Below, piece after piece: positions 18,348-27,313 of a DNA stretch of 64,000 bases. Position 1 is the first letter of the stretch, and each line of letters begins with the position of its first letter. The translations under genes were made by a program, and so were the position numbers. The stretch is from BOG-931 sp963761525 (GTDB taxonomy: Bacteria > Pseudomonadota > Alphaproteobacteria > Rhizobiales > Xanthobacteraceae): NCBI GenBank assembly GCA_963761525.1, contig CAVXHG010000006.1:186001-250000 (forward strand), given 5' to 3'. The notes below the pieces were generated by a model that made no database searches, was not told the DNA's origin, and worked only from the letters and a program-made list of their open reading frames with translations.

Positions 18348-19613
18348 CTATTTGGCCGTAGCGGCCGCCAGATGCGCCGCCGCATCGGTCGATCCGAGCT
18401 GCGCGGCTCGCTGATAGAATTCATGCGCCTTCGCTTCGTCTCCAGCGACGCCAAGAACGTGATGCGCGGCGAGGTAGGCGGGGTCGTAGGTCTGACCCGC
18501 CGCGAACGCGGCGTCGGCGACGCCCGCGTCAGCAAGACGGCCAAACAACATCCGCGCCGTCACAATATCACCGCTCTTAAGCGAGTCCTGACCGCGCTCC
18601 ATCAGCGATTCAGCCGTCTCCTTGCTCATGAGCGGATCTTTGACCACGACCGGAGGCGCGGCGGGATTCCCCGCTGGATCCCCGGCGACAAGTGCAGTCA
18701 CGATCGGATCTTCGGTCGCCGATGCTTGCTTGCCCAAGTCAACTTGCTTGCCCAGGTCTATTTGCCCGCCCAAGTCTATTTGCCTGCTCATGTCCATGGG
18801 AGGAGCCGGATTTGCTGCGGTGTTCGGTTCGCCGATCCGCGACGGATCTTTTTTCCTCTCGATCCATTCCAGTTTTACTTCACGCCGATCGATCACCTTC
18901 TTGTCAGGGCCGCGCAAATCGACGGCGCTATGCATGACGCCGACAAAATCCGTCGGCGCATACATGAACAGGTTCTTCAGACCATCGAGCGGCACGGTCC
19001 AGCCGGAATCGCCGACCGGCGAGCCAGCCGACAGATGCGTCCCTGATGCCAGCCCGGCAACCCGCAACGACGCATTCGCCAGCGACCGGTCGACCGTAAC
19101 GTCGAATGGCAATGGATCGTTGGTGAACACCTGCTGGTCGTGAACGATCAGGTGCGATGCAATTTGCGTTTCGGATGGTGTGGCACCTGTAGCGATCTGG
19201 ACGGTATCGACGGCGGCCGCGACGCGACGCGGCTGCGGTGAAAAAGCGGCGATGCCGTAGGCGACGATCGCCGCAGCCCCAACGATCAATCCATAGCGAA
19301 GAAGCGGCGACGATTGACCGTCCGGTGAATCATGCGTCGGCGTCGGCACTCGCATGGGATCGCGCGAGCGACGAAACGGCGGATCAGATTTTGAGGATTG
19401 GCCGATGCGCCGCGGAGAGGCAGGCCTCACCGGGGCGTCGACGGCGTTTTGATCCAAAGGCGGTTCTGCCGGATCTGCCGTCTCGTGCGGCACCAGGCCC
19501 GGCGATCCGTGCTTCGCATCGACGGCGGCGCGGATAGCCCCATCGAGCCAGTCATGCACCTCCTGCGTTCGTTCACCGCTGCCTATTCCCAGATCCTCAT
19601 CTTGCTGTTGCAT
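18348..19613 (-). CDS. membrane-anchored hypothetical protein with C-terminal Sel1/TPR-like helices
   Basis: 421 residues. An N-terminal cytoplasmic region is rich in charged and Pro residues. A single membrane span (LLRYGLIVGAAAIVAYGIAAF, about 107-127) follows, then an extracytoplasmic beta-rich segment (FDVTVDRSLANASLRVAGL) and four degenerate repeats around MSRQID-LGGQID-LGKQVD-LGKQ. The C-terminal 90 residues (ESLMERGQDSLKSGDIVTARMLF; AYLAAHHVLG; KAHEFYQRAAQLG) have the helix-pair rhythm of TPR/Sel1 repeats. No enzyme motif is visible. It is probably an envelope-anchored protein-interaction factor of unknown role. Confidence 0.6.
   Translation of the reverse strand: MQQQDEDLGIGSGERTQEVHDWLDGAIRAAVDAKHGSPGLVPHETADPAEPPLDQNAVDAPVRPASPRRIGQSSKSDPPFRRSRDPMRVPTPTHDSPDGQSSPLLRYGLIVGAAAIVAYGIAAFSPQPRRVAAAVDTVQIATGATPSETQIASHLIVHDQQVFTNDPLPFDVTVDRSLANASLRVAGLASGTHLSAGSPVGDSGWTVPLDGLKNLFMYAPTDFVGVMHSAVDLRGPDKKVIDRREVKLEWIERKKDPSRIGEPNTAANPAPPMDMSRQIDLGGQIDLGKQVDLGKQASATEDPIVTALVAGDPAGNPAAPPVVVKDPLMSKETAESLMERGQDSLKSGDIVTARMLFGRLADAGVADAAFAAGQTYDPAYLAAHHVLGVAGDEAKAHEFYQRAAQLGSTDAAAHLAAATAK
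18726..18797. repeat. four tandem 18-nt units inside the Sel1-like gene
   Basis: Four consecutive 18-base units starting TTGC(T/C)(T/C)GC encode a Gln-(Ile/Val)-Asp-Leu-Gly type hexapeptide. The units differ at a few positions. Being a multiple of three, copy-number change would preserve the frame. Confidence 0.85.
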
Positions 19614-19643
19614 GTGAAACCCCCCTTTTTTGTTTAGTCAGAC

Positions 19644-20684
19644 TCAGTCAATTGAGACTCCACTCGCCTTGATCGGCGCCTCCCACTTTTTGATTTCGCT
19701 TGGGACAAACTGCGCCAGGTAATCGGTGCTGGTGCGGTCCGCAGCCACGAGATCAGTCCCGATCGCCGCCATTCGCTGGCGCACATCCGGCGTGTTCATC
19801 GCGGTGACGGTCGCGTCACGCATCTGCCGGACGATCACCCCCGGCGTATGCTTTGGGAAGAACAACCCGATCCAGTTGTTGGCCTCGAAACCCGGCAGTC
19901 CCTGCTCCTGCGCCGTCGGCACGTCCGGCAGCACCGCCGAGCGTGAGCGTGCCAGGACTGCAATCGGTTTGACCGCGCCGGCCTTGATCTGAGGCAACGA
20001 GGTGGAAACCGCATCGCAGAGATAATTGATCCGGTTGGCGATCAGATCCTGCATGGCGGGCGCCGAGCCGCGATAAGGCACATGCTGCACATCGACGCCG
20101 ATTGTGGCGTTCAGCAGCATGCAGGCGAGATGGGTCGAGGAACCGCTGCCGCCGGAGCCGAACGACAGCTTCGATGCGTTGGCTTTTGCGTAGGCGGTGA
20201 ACTCGCTGAGTGTATTGGCCGGAAAGTCCTTGGGGACGACAAGAACCATCGGCTGCTCAGCGATCAGGACAACCGGCGCAAAATCGTCCGCCGCGTTGTA
20301 GAGCGGCTTCTTGTAGAGGGTCTGGTTGTAGGCTTGCGTGCCGACTGTGCCGAGCAGCACCTGGTAGCCATCCGGCTGCGCCGCCGCAACTCGCTGCGCG
20401 CCCGTCATGCCGCCCGCGCCGCCGACGTTCTCGACAACAATTTGTTGCTCGAGCACCTCGCCGAGACGCTGCGCGATTATTCGCCCCACCACATCGGTCG
20501 GACCGCCAGCCGCGAACGGTACGACCATCGTGATCGGCCGGCCCGGCCAGCTTTCAGCCCGCGCCAATCCGGCACGAAGACCAATAAACCCACCTATCGC
20601 CAGCACTGCCGTGAACGCTGCAAGCGCAATGTTCAGGCGAATAATCGAAGACGTAGTTCTAAAACGCATGGTGCTTAGACGCAT
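19644..20684 (-). CDS. Bug family tripartite tricarboxylate transporter (TctC-type) substrate-binding protein
   Basis: 346 residues: a signal/anchor region (IALAAFTAVLAIGGFIGL) then the diagnostic Bug N-terminus WPGRPITMVVPFAAGGPTD, VENVGGAGGMTG and YRGSAPAMQDL. These proteins bind carboxylates in the periplasm and deliver them to TctA/TctB. No TctA/B genes are in the window, as is common for the many orphan Bug proteins of such genomes. The start chosen (ATG, MRLSTMRFR) has GGAGGGG just upstream; an ATG 13 codons earlier is less likely. It is divergent from the TAXI gene. Confidence 0.9.
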   Translation of the reverse strand: MRLSTMRFRTTSSIIRLNIALAAFTAVLAIGGFIGLRAGLARAESWPGRPITMVVPFAAGGPTDVVGRIIAQRLGEVLEQQIVVENVGGAGGMTGAQRVAAAQPDGYQVLLGTVGTQAYNQTLYKKPLYNAADDFAPVVLIAEQPMVLVVPKDFPANTLSEFTAYAKANASKLSFGSGGSGSSTHLACMLLNATIGVDVQHVPYRGSAPAMQDLIANRINYLCDAVSTSLPQIKAGAVKPIAVLARSRSAVLPDVPTAQEQGLPGFEANNWIGLFFPKHTPGVIVRQMRDATVTAMNTPDVRQRMAAIGTDLVAADRTSTDYLAQFVPSEIKKWEAPIKASGVSID

Positions 20685-21273
20685 GACCCCCTCCGGCAAC
20701 GACACAACGAGATGCAGCGGCACTGCGGCTACAACGCGCGCACAGACGCGATGAGCCCAGGACCGTTAGCGAACCAAAATTTTCAGCTTGTCAGAAAAGC
20801 GGCGGCGCGAGATGCGATCGCATGACTCAACTCCTTACCAAGCGAAAGGCTGGAACTCAGAAACGCGCATCAGCCGAGAGCGCATCAGCCGACATCGGTA
20901 CGAAGATCGATGGCGGCGCAGAGAAGCCTAGGGAAGCAAGGAAGCGTAATTCAGCCTGTCCACAGCTTGAAAATAGTTTGTGGCAAGAATCCGTCACACA
21001 AGACATCGGACGACTTTTGTTAGCGGCGCTTTGAAATCTTCGACAGAAATCGTGATTCAAAAAAGCCGCGCGGCCGTCGCGATGCGTCAGTTGACGGCCA
21101 CTGACACAGCGAAGACACAAATCGATCGGAGCAAACAAAAAACTTCTTGACCGGGGAAGTGAAGACTTAACGACGCCGCAAAGGAGATTTGCCGCGCGCC
21201 ACAATCCCGCTCCCATCGTCGCCACAATCGCGCGCTCACCTGTGAGCGTCGAGTAGTAGCGCGGGGGGTGCGT
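20685..21273. other. intergenic region between divergent binding-protein genes
   Basis: About 590 bases without a convincing gene. Short open frames on both strands have biased, non-family translations. It must hold the promoters of the Bug and TAXI genes, but I see no clear operator. A GCGGGGGG stretch just before the TAXI start is its likely ribosome-binding site. Confidence 0.5.
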
Positions 21274-22387
21274 ATGCGTAGACGGATCGTGATCGGCTGC
21301 CTCACGGCATGCATCGTCGCTTTATTCAGCTCCACTCTTTCAGCTCAGGTCATTCCAAAATCGCTTCAGGACGGCGGCAGCGACTCGGTGATGCGCGAAC
21401 GAAAGAACGAATGGACCGTCGGCATTGTCGGCGGCCTGCTGTCGGGATCGTATATGCGCTTCGCCGACGAGATGGCATCAGCGCTGAACGACGGTGACAA
21501 CCTGCGTATTTTGCCGATCGTATCCTACGGCGCGGCATCCAATCTCGACGACCTGCTCTATCTTGAAGGCGTCGATGCCGCGATCACGCAATCCGACGTC
21601 TTCGAATATTTCAAGACGCAGCGGAAGATGCCTAACCTCCAAAACAGGGTGCAGTACATCGTTCGGCTGCCGATTTCAGAGCTGCATATCCTGGCGCGCA
21701 ACGACGTTCAGAGCCTCGAGGATCTGCGCGGGAAGAAAGTCAACTTTGGTCCGGCCGGCACCGGCGCGAGTCTGACTGGAACGATTGTGTTTCAGCGGCT
21801 TGGCATCAACGTCGAGCAGGTGATGGTCGATCAACCGACCGCGCTCCAGAAACTTCAGGCTGGCGAGATCGACGCCATCGCCCGGGTGGTGATGAAACCG
21901 ATCGATTACTTCTCGAAAATACCCGCCAATTCCGGGCTGCATCTGGTCAACATTCCATTCAGCAAGACATTCGAGGATTATTACACGCTCGGTGAATTCA
22001 CCAAGCAGGACTATCCAAATCTGCTTCAGGGCAAGGACAGCATCGATACGATCGCTGTCCCGGCCGTGCTTGCGGTTTACAACTGGCCGAAGAAAACCGA
22101 ACGCTACCGCAAGGTCGAGCGCTTCGTGCAATACTTGTTCAACAACTGGGACAAATTCCAGAAGCCGCCGTATCACCCGAAATGGCGGGATATCAATCTG
22201 GCAGCGACGGTGCCGGGCTGGACGAGATTTAGCGTCGCACAGGATTCGCTCGACCACATTAACGTCGCAGAAAGCCAGCTTTCAGAGCTTCCTCGGCACC
22301 AAGGGCGACTTGCCCGCCAATGACGACAATAAGGAAGCATTATTTCGCGAGTTCATGCAGTGGCAGCAGAAGGGCGGCGGGCACTGA
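21274..22387 (+). CDS. TAXI family TRAP transporter solute-binding protein, +1 frameshift near the 3' end
   Basis: A periplasmic binding protein: a signal peptide (IGCLTACIVALFSSTLSAQ), then the TAXI core with WTVGIVGGLLSGSYMRFADE, YGAASNLDDLLYLEGVDAAITQSD and KKVNFGPAGTGASLTG. The first frame ends at 22323. Around 22276-22279 the plausible C-terminus (FQSFLGTKGD...LFREFMQWQQ) continues in the next frame to the stop at 22387. The whole span is one base longer than a multiple of three, so a surplus base in AGCCAGC is likely. No TRAP membrane subunit is nearby. The start is the ATG after GCGGGGGG; a GTG two codons upstream is possible. Confidence 0.8.
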
Positions 22388-22517
22388 GTTGGCGGCTGCG
22401 ACCGAGGCTCGAGGGAAGGCGCTCCTGCCTTTCGGACTGCCTTTGATGGCGAAAATCGGATGAAAACCGCATTTTTGTCTCGCCGGACCGGCTGTAAACC
22501 GGTATCTGATCTCAATT

Positions 22518-23492
22518 ATGAGACAGATGATCCGGATATCGAAGACCGGCCTGAGCGAAATCGGGCGCCGCCTCAAGGCGCACCGGACCGGGCGAGGACA
22601 GACGGCCGATGAACTGGCCGAGAAGCTCGGCATCTCGCGCGCCGCGGTCTATCGCATCGAAAGCGGCGGACTGGTCAAAATCGAGACCCTGGAGCTGTTG
22701 GCTTCGGAGTTACGGACCTCACTGGCGTCGCTGCTCGGCGTCGGCATCGAATATTACTCGACCGCCATCAGCTACTTCGACCGCATGCGCCAGCTCGAGG
22801 AGCAATCGGAGCAGGTCGTCGCGCATTTTCCGCCGATCTCCTATCTGCTCACGTCGCAGCGCTACCCGGCGCGTCTGAAGCAAATGCTGACGGAATTGCT
22901 GCCGCCCTATCTCGACGACAAGAAGAAAGCGTTGCGGGAGATCGATGCGGTGATCGACATTCTCGGCGAACGCAAGAAAGCTCGCGAGCTTCGCCGGTTG
23001 AGCGTCGTTAACTTCGTCACGGTCCCGGAGATCGAGCGCTGGCTGAAGCTTGGCGTCGTCGGCCGGTTCGACTTGCCGGAGAGCGAGGTCGCCATCCGGC
23101 GACAGGCCGCCCAGGCCGAAGTGGAAAATCTGGTGAGTCTGGTCGAGGGCGAACCGATGGGAATCCAGATCGCGCTGCTGGAAGAGACGCTGCCCAACAT
23201 CACGTTCCAGCTATTCCGGAGCAAGGATGAGACGCTACTCGGCCTGAGCCCGTTCCGGCTCGGCGGCGAATTACCGAATATCCGGCTCGGCCTCGCCATG
23301 GTCACATCGGACCGGCAGGCCGTCGCGCTTTACGAGCAGCTCGCCGAGGATCTTTGGCGGCGCGCGCGCAAGGGCCGCGATGCGGTCAAACTGCTGCGCG
23401 CGGTCATTGCCCGCTCCGGCATCCAGCGCCCGGGAAAATCGGTTTCTACGCGCGGCGGCGCAAAGCCACTCAAGCGCGGCGCGGCCCGTTAA
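22518..23492 (+). CDS. XRE family transcriptional regulator
   Basis: 324 residues. An N-terminal XRE helix-turn-helix (IGRRLKAHRTGRGQTADELAEKLGISRAAVYRIE, about 15-50) precedes a long alpha-helical C-terminal region with no recognised ligand-binding domain. The C-terminal domain carries YLLTSQRYPARLKQMLTELLPPYLDDKKK and ends in a basic tail. It probably represses or activates neighbouring genes: the TAXI gene lies 130 bases upstream on the same strand, and the pyr operon converges on its 3' end. Its TAA overlaps the reconstructed stop of pyrE by two bases. The effector is unknown. Confidence 0.8.
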   Translation: MRQMIRISKTGLSEIGRRLKAHRTGRGQTADELAEKLGISRAAVYRIESGGLVKIETLELLASELRTSLASLLGVGIEYYSTAISYFDRMRQLEEQSEQVVAHFPPISYLLTSQRYPARLKQMLTELLPPYLDDKKKALREIDAVIDILGERKKARELRRLSVVNFVTVPEIERWLKLGVVGRFDLPESEVAIRRQAAQAEVENLVSLVEGEPMGIQIALLEETLPNITFQLFRSKDETLLGLSPFRLGGELPNIRLGLAMVTSDRQAVALYEQLAEDLWRRARKGRDAVKLLRAVIARSGIQRPGKSVSTRGGAKPLKRGAAR

Positions 23493-24173
23493 GCGCCGAC
23501 GCGCGGCGTGGATGCAATCCGCCCGCCGTGGCGCGCCGACCATGCGACCGGATCTTTCAGAAAGTTTTCGATCGTAGCGCGGTCCTCGGCGGCCAATCCT
23601 GAAGTCTGCGAGCAACAACGGAGCCCAGGTCGCCAGCGGATGCAGCGCGATCCTGGCTTGACTGAGCCGTTCCATCGCGCCCGGAAATGCGTCGTTGAAA
23701 AAGATCGTCAGCGCATGCTCGACGATGGCGCCGGCAGACCGCAGGCCTCGGACAAAGGCAAGCTTGCTGGTGCCGTCGGTCGTCAGATCATCGACCAGCA
23801 GAACGCGCAATCCCTCGACCGAACCGCCCTCCACCTGCGCGTGGCGACCGATGCCAAGCGGACGTTTGCGGACATAGCGCAGGCCGAGCCCGGATTCGTC
23901 GGCGAGCCAGGCCGCCAACGGAATACCCGCCGTTTCGGCACCCGCGACCACATCGAAAGCGCCCGGCAGCACGGCCGCCACATACTGGGACATGAGCTGT
24001 GTGACTGCGCGCCGAACCGCCGGCTCGCCGATCAACAAACGGCAATCGACATAGACCGGACTGGCCCAACCGGCGGCGAGAATGAAAGGTTGCTCCCGGC
24101 TGATATAGACCGCGTTGGTCTTTATCAGAAGACGCGCAACGTCTCTGCCGATTTCCGCGACTTCAGGCGCCAT
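23489..24173 (-). CDS. pyrE: orotate phosphoribosyltransferase with a +1 frameshift
   Basis: About 227 residues when reconstructed. It catalyses orotate + PRPP to OMP in pyrimidine synthesis. The PRPP-binding loop VLLVDDLTTDGTSK lies at 124-137. Further OPRT features are AAGWASPVYVDCR and VVAGAETAGIPLAAW. After HPLATWAPLLL the first frame drifts into nonsense past position 23271. Near 23609 the family-like tail (TSGLAAEDRATIENFLKDP, AWSARHGG) continues in the next frame to a TAA at 23489. The span is one base over a multiple of three. It is the last gene of the operon; its ATG overlaps the TGA of the amidase gene. Confidence 0.85.
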
Positions 24174-25459
24174 CAGCCAGCCGCCTCCTGTAGCGCCGCA
24201 GCCATAACGTCAACGCCGGAGGCGAAGTCGTCGATCTGCATCGCCTCGTCCGGATTGTGCGAGCCGTTCTGGTTGCGGACAAAGACCATGGCGGACGGAA
24301 TACCCTGATTGGCAAAAACCGCGGCATCGTGCCCGGCGCCGCTGGGCATTGGCTCGTCCGGCAGATCGAGCGCACGCGCGGCAGCCCGGAGCCGGTCGAT
24401 CCAGGCAGCATCCATGATTGCGGGCGCGGTTTCCAGCCGCCGGTCGAGCTTGAATTCGACCCCGCGCTGTTCGCCGACGAGTTGACACTCCGATAGGAAC
24501 AGATCGTAGAAAGCTTCCAGCGTTTCCTTGCTCTGGCTCCGGAACTCCAGACTAAAGCGCAGCCGCCCGGGAATGCGGGCGATGGCGTGTTCGCTCGGAT
24601 CGGTACCGACGATGCCGGCGGTGATGACCAGATCGCGGCCGCGCTCGAGCAGCGTGCGCCAGTGATGATCGAGGTGCGAAATCAATTCCGAGGTGGCGAA
24701 GACGGCATCGTGGCGAAGCCAGCGCGGCACCGCGCCGGAATGACCCGCTTCGCCGACACATTCGACCGTCCGATGGCGGATGTTGCCGCGAATGCCGGTG
24801 ACGATACCGAGCGGCAAATCCCGCGCGGTGAGAACCGGGCCCTGCTCGATGTGCAGTTCCAGCCACGCGGCAATGCTCTTGGGATCGAGCAAGCGCTCGC
24901 CTTTTTCGATACGGCCGACATCGGCACCTACTGCACGCATGCACTCGCCCAGCGTGAGCTTTGCGTCGGAGTCCTTGGTCGCGAGATCAGCTGCGGTTAG
25001 CAGGCCGAACAGCGCGCTTGATCCGATATAGGCCTTGGCGAAACGTGCGCTTTCTTCGCCACGGAGACCGAACAGCTTGATGGTGCGGCGCGGCCGGAAT
25101 CCGCTCTCCTTGAAACCGGCAAGCACGATCAGCCCGGCGACCACGCCGGCCGCACCATCGTAATTGCCACCTTGCGGTACGGAATCGAGATGCGATCCGC
25201 AGGCGAGATACGGCAGATCAGGCTCGCTGCCCTCAAGGGTAGCGATCAGGTTGGCCGCCGCATCGCGTTCGGTGCGCAACCCGACGGCCCGCGCCTTGGC
25301 ATCGATGATATCGAGCGCTGTACTTTCGAGCGCGCTGTAGCTTGGACGGGTGATCCCGACGCCGTCGCTGGTCGCTGCCCTCAGTGCATCAAACAGCTCG
25401 GTAGCGAGCGCGTGCACCCGTGTGTTGTCCTGCGACGACGGCTGAGCCCGCGCATTCAT
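24173..25459 (-). CDS. Zn-dependent hydrolase, N-carbamoyl-L-amino acid hydrolase / allantoate amidohydrolase family
   Basis: A 428-residue M20-type amidase. Metal-binding residues are visible in CGSHLDSVPQGGNYDG (His90, Asp101), RGEESARF (Glu135-136) and LELHIEQGPVL (His203), with a late AGHDAAVFAN. Family members hydrolyse N-carbamoyl amino acids, allantoate or ureidoglycine to release CO2 and NH3. Its position between pyrD and pyrE, overlapping both by 1-4 bases, makes N-carbamoyl-L-aspartate or a ureido-pyrimidine product an attractive substrate. That is inference from context, not from the active site. Confidence 0.9.
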   Translation of the reverse strand: MNARAQPSSQDNTRVHALATELFDALRAATSDGVGITRPSYSALESTALDIIDAKARAVGLRTERDAAANLIATLEGSEPDLPYLACGSHLDSVPQGGNYDGAAGVVAGLIVLAGFKESGFRPRRTIKLFGLRGEESARFAKAYIGSSALFGLLTAADLATKDSDAKLTLGECMRAVGADVGRIEKGERLLDPKSIAAWLELHIEQGPVLTARDLPLGIVTGIRGNIRHRTVECVGEAGHSGAVPRWLRHDAVFATSELISHLDHHWRTLLERGRDLVITAGIVGTDPSEHAIARIPGRLRFSLEFRSQSKETLEAFYDLFLSECQLVGEQRGVEFKLDRRLETAPAIMDAAWIDRLRAAARALDLPDEPMPSGAGHDAAVFANQGIPSAMVFVRNQNGSHNPDEAMQIDDFASGVDVMAAALQEAAG

Positions 25460-26430
25460 GTCGGCGGATTAAGCCAGGCGAGATCGGGTTCGTCGGCTTC
25501 CTCGATGATCACACCGCGGGTCAGGTCGGAAACACGCGGGATGTCGCGACGCATGCAAAAGGCTTCGAGACCATCGACGATGTCCGTGATCGCCGTGGGC
25601 TGGATGAAAGTCGCAGTGCCGACCTGCACGGCACTGGCCCCTGCCAGCATGTATTCCGCCGCGTCGTCCGATGTGGCGATGCCGCCACATCCAATGACCG
25701 GGATACGGACCGCCTTGGCGCACTGGAACACCTGGCGAAGAATGATCGGTTTGATCGCCGGCCCGGACAGACCGCCCATGATATTGCCGAGGCACGGCTT
25801 GAACGTTTGCAGGTCGATCGCCATCGACAAGATCGTATTGGCCACCACCACGGCGTCGGCGCCCGCCGCTTCGGCAGCGCAGGCGACCCCGGGCACATCG
25901 CCGGTATTCGGCGTGAGCTTGACCCAAAGCGGAAGCGATGTGGCGCGGCGCAAGTGCTCGGTGACAAGCGCGGTCGATTCAGGCCGCATCGCGAAGGCTT
26001 TGCCGTCCTCCTCGATATTCGGGCAGGAAATATTGGCTTCGATCGCGGCAACACCGGGCAATGACAACTCCGCTGCAAGGCTGGCAAAGCCGTCAGCGGT
26101 CGGAGCCGAAATACTGACCACCAACGGCGTGTCATAGCGCCGGTAGAACGGAAGCGTCTCTTCGATGAAATGCGGCACGCCCTTGGATGGAATTCCGATC
26201 GCATTGATCAGGCCGCCGGGCCGTTCGACGACACGCGGCAACGGATTGCCGGCACGCAGTTCGCGGGTGATGGTTTTGGTCACAAAGGCGCCGAGCCGCG
26301 AGAAGTCCAGCGCTTGATCGAGACCTTCAGCAAATGTCCCCGACGCCGGCATAACCGGATTGCGGAGTTTTAGGCCGCCGATCGTCACGGAAAAATCCAC
26401 GGCAGTCACGCGGCTCATGGCGCTACTCAT
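25456..26430 (-). CDS. pyrD: dihydroorotate dehydrogenase, class 1B catalytic subunit
   Basis: A 324-residue FMN enzyme converting dihydroorotate to orotate. Class 1 features are NPVMPASGTFAEG, TKTITRELRAGNP with PGGLINAIG, NISCPN at 133-138, KLTPNTGD, and GCGGIATSDDAAEYMLAGASAVQVGTA. Being encoded directly after a PyrK-type gene (ATGA overlap) indicates the NAD-dependent 1B heterotetramer rather than the quinone-linked class 2 enzyme more common in proteobacteria. This and the linked amidase gene suggest a pathway-specific role, perhaps catabolic. Confidence 0.9.
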   Translation of the reverse strand: MSSAMSRVTAVDFSVTIGGLKLRNPVMPASGTFAEGLDQALDFSRLGAFVTKTITRELRAGNPLPRVVERPGGLINAIGIPSKGVPHFIEETLPFYRRYDTPLVVSISAPTADGFASLAAELSLPGVAAIEANISCPNIEEDGKAFAMRPESTALVTEHLRRATSLPLWVKLTPNTGDVPGVACAAEAAGADAVVVANTILSMAIDLQTFKPCLGNIMGGLSGPAIKPIILRQVFQCAKAVRIPVIGCGGIATSDDAAEYMLAGASAVQVGTATFIQPTAITDIVDGLEAFCMRRDIPRVSDLTRGVIIEEADEPDLAWLNPPT

Positions 26431-27303
26431 GGCAATGCTTCCAAGAGATCGAAGACCGGCCCATCAGAGCAAACCCGACGCGATATGATCTGGCCCTTAA
26501 CGTTGAAATCGCGCACGCAGCAAAAACACATGCCGAGGCCGCAGGCCATTTGCTGCTCCATCGCGACCTGCCCGGGAATCCCGAGTGCATGGCCGAGGCG
26601 CTGCTGGACCTGCAACAGACGGCTTGAACCGCAGGTGAAAAATGCATCGCAGCGCCGCTGCGCAATCAGGCCGCGGAGAATGCGCTCGACGTTGGCCGGC
26701 CCGCTGCTCGATTCCGAGTTCGGTGACGACAATGACTTCCGCGCCCTGGCTGCGGAAAAGATCGACCGAAACGACGAGGTCCGGACGGCGCGCTGAGAAC
26801 ACAGCCGTAACATTGACGCCCTCTTGACGCGCGACTTTGGCCAGCGGCGCCAATGTTGCGAGGCCGGCGCCGCGGCCGACGGCAACGAGATGACGCCATG
26901 CAGGATCGAGATGAAAGCCTTTGCCGAGCGGGCCCATGATGTCGAGCTTGTCGCCGGCGCGAAGCATATCCAGGCCACGCGTGCCCGCGCCCGTCACCTT
27001 GTAGAGAAATTCCAGTTTGCGGTCCGCGACGCTGGTGCCGTAGATGCTCATGGGGCGGCGCAGATACGGCTGCTCGCCTGATGGCTGCGGGCAAAGCAGC
27101 TGAAAGAACTGGCCGGGTGCGCCGGATGCCGCGGTTTCACTGCACGCGACAACCAGATGCCGATACTCGGTATTGACCGGCTCGTTGGCGAGAACGTCAG
27201 CGAGCTCGGCGACGATTTGCGGCTTGAAGGGTCGAGCCAAGGCTGGCTCGGCCGGGCGGCCTTGCACGCGAGTAGCGGATTGATCCTTAAGGACGCCCGA
27301 CAC
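26427..27303 (-). CDS. pyrK: dihydroorotate dehydrogenase electron-transfer subunit with a +1 frameshift
   Basis: About 291 residues when reconstructed. The FAD domain shows FQLLCPQPSGEQPYLRRPMSIYG-type sequence, followed by GPLGKGF and AVGRGAGLATLAPLA (NAD domain). The C-terminal [2Fe-2S] cluster has MACGLGMCFCC and VCSDGPVFD with four Cys. At about 26706 the frame breaks after VTELGIE; the remaining 90 residues, including all the cluster cysteines, continue in the next frame and end by overlapping the pyrD ATG. One surplus base in GAGCAGC explains it. It shuttles electrons from PyrD to NAD+. The start lies 10 bases after the MFS stop. Confidence 0.85.
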
Positions 27304-27313
27304 GATGACCTGT

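Noticed and set aside
20857..21225. 123-codon open frame between the Bug and TAXI genes
   Set aside because: No ribosome-binding site, no homologous pattern, and it lies in a divergent promoter region.
22270..22290. Programmed +1 frameshift at CTT-T, as in prfB
   Set aside because: No stop codon or Shine-Dalgarno stimulator next to the site, and other genes in the window have similar breaks with unrelated sequence; an indel is simpler.
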